From: an uncultured Lachnospiraceae bacterium
GTDB lineage: Bacteria; Bacillota; Clostridia; Lachnospirales; Lachnospiraceae
Reading direction: 5' to 3'
Assembly: GCA_946628415.1 (NCBI GenBank)
Contig: CAMOWK010000012.1
Location: forward strand, 1-64,000
Length of the DNA: 64,000 nt
Positions 63,455 through 64,000 of the stretch are shown here, in pieces (within the stretch, counting starts at the first letter, position 1; every line of letters begins with the position of its first letter). The notes beneath the pieces are model-generated. The model worked only from the letters and a program-made list of their open reading frames with translations. It did no database searches and was not told the DNA's origin. The position numbers and the translations under genes were made by a program.

Positions 63455-64000
63455 ATGATAAAAACTCTGTGGAAGCAGGTGGGGGAGTATAAGCGCGATT
63501 CATTTCTCACACCTTGTTTTATGCTTCTTGAGGTTATCTTTGAGACTCTTATTCCGTACTTTATGGGACTTATCATAAATGAACTTTCCATTAAAGACGG
63601 TACGCCTTCTCTGAGTAAGGTATTTACTTACGGAGGCATAATGCTTGTTCTGGCAGTCGGCGGACTCTGGTCAGGTGTTATGGGCGGTAAGTATGGCGCC
63701 AGCGCGTCAACCGGGTTTGCGAAGAACCTTAGAAAAACAATGTATAGAAATATACAGACATTTTCATTTTCAAACATTGATAAGTTCAGTACGGCGAGTC
63801 TTGTAACACGTATGACTACAGATGTTACGAATATCCAGAATGCATATCAGATGATACTCCGAATATGCATGAGGGCGCCGGCAAGCCTTATAGTTGCTTC
63901 ATTTATGGCTGTAAGGATTTCTGCCAAGCTTTCAAGTATCTATCTTATGGCATTTCTTTTTCTCATCATTGTATTTGGATTCATAATTAAAAATGCAATG
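63455..64000 (+). CDS. ABC exporter, ATP-binding/permease type (5' part only)
   Basis: The first 182 residues of an exporter half-transporter; the gene continues past the window. It starts MIKTLWKQVGEYKRDSFLTP and shows the type 1 ABC exporter membrane domain: FETLIPYFMGLIINELS, then YRNIQTFSFSNIDKFSTASL and RMTTDVTNIQNAYQMILR. The ATPase domain lies outside. Similar proteins often work as heterodimeric multidrug exporters. AGGAAGGA is 14 nt before the ATG, a longer gap than usual. Confidence 0.88.
   Translation, partial: MIKTLWKQVGEYKRDSFLTPCFMLLEVIFETLIPYFMGLIINELSIKDGTPSLSKVFTYGGIMLVLAVGGLWSGVMGGKYGASASTGFAKNLRKTMYRNIQTFSFSNIDKFSTASLVTRMTTDVTNIQNAYQMILRICMRAPASLIVASFMAVRISAKLSSIYLMAFLFLIIVFGFIIKNAM

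Noticed and set aside
1..64000. dnaA, rRNA operon, prophage or defence system
   Set aside because: No coding region has the DnaA AAA+ and helix-turn-helix motifs, and no rRNA, phage structural or restriction/CRISPR genes are visible.

Overview
The window looks like chromosomal DNA of a butyrate-forming member of the Lachnospiraceae (Clostridia; a Butyrivibrio/Coprococcus-like organism). The reasons are the moderately AT-rich composition, AGGAGG-type ribosome binding sites, the DUF3881-serS-DUF4446-parB-parA neighbourhood, a ptb-buk pair, Gram-positive style lipoproteins and an LCP protein. This is inferred from gene content; no 16S rRNA or dnaA is present to confirm it.

Left part (0-12.5 kb, almost all minus strand): rpmH, DUF3881, serS, DUF4446, parB and parA, then a 2.3 kb gene-free region with eight 16-bp parS sites inside three tandem ~0.57 kb repeats and four 147-bp hairpin elements, then argS, an orphan histidine-kinase-like ATPase, dacA and trmB. 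The par promoter lies directly beside the first parS site.

12.6-20 kb (plus): a membrane-anchored lipase-like protein, then a structured leader with three CCCGGG segments, a possible small ORF with three Cys codons in a row and a terminator, followed by a six-gene amino-acid uptake operon. That operon encodes a MetNI-type and a polar-amino-acid-type ABC transporter plus one lipoprotein in which both kinds of substrate-binding domain are fused. It is followed by tRNA-Lys(CTT).

20-26.8 kb: mnmG, mnmE, a lipoprotein, a DEDD exonuclease and rsmG. The gap at 24.68-24.95 kb holds three DnaA boxes, and the dominant coding strand changes from minus to plus around here, so it is my candidate replication origin or DnaA-controlled site, although dnaA is absent from the window.

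26.8-34.3 kb (plus): an LCP ligase, a nucleotidyltransferase, the aromatic genes aroF-tyrA-aroA (AroA carries an in-frame block of 8-residue repeats) and a D-2-hydroxyacid dehydrogenase. 34.4-39.4 kb: an unrecognised 1389-residue protein and a small three-helix membrane protein that share an upstream motif.

39.4-53.9 kb: a Thr/Glu/Ala/Lys-linker lipoprotein, an alanine/glycine:cation symporter, ptb-buk (the terminal steps of butyrate formation), aroD, a FIST-GGDEF diguanylate cyclase, a Gfo/Idh/MocA oxidoreductase, and a TetR regulator with an MMPL exporter and a YhgE-like secreted protein. 53.9-58.2 kb: a Gtr-like surface-glycan module bracketed by 42-bp direct repeats of a terminator hairpin; its first gene is out of frame at a run of 11 G, which looks like a phase-variation switch. 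58.2-63.4 kb: a peptide-type ABC uptake operon (binding protein, two permeases, two ATPases fused in one protein) behind a promoter that overlaps a perfect palindrome. The window ends inside an exporter-type ABC gene.

The most interesting items are the parS/hairpin repeat array, the homopolymer-switched Gtr-like module, the dual-binding-domain transporter with its leader, and the origin-like site without dnaA.
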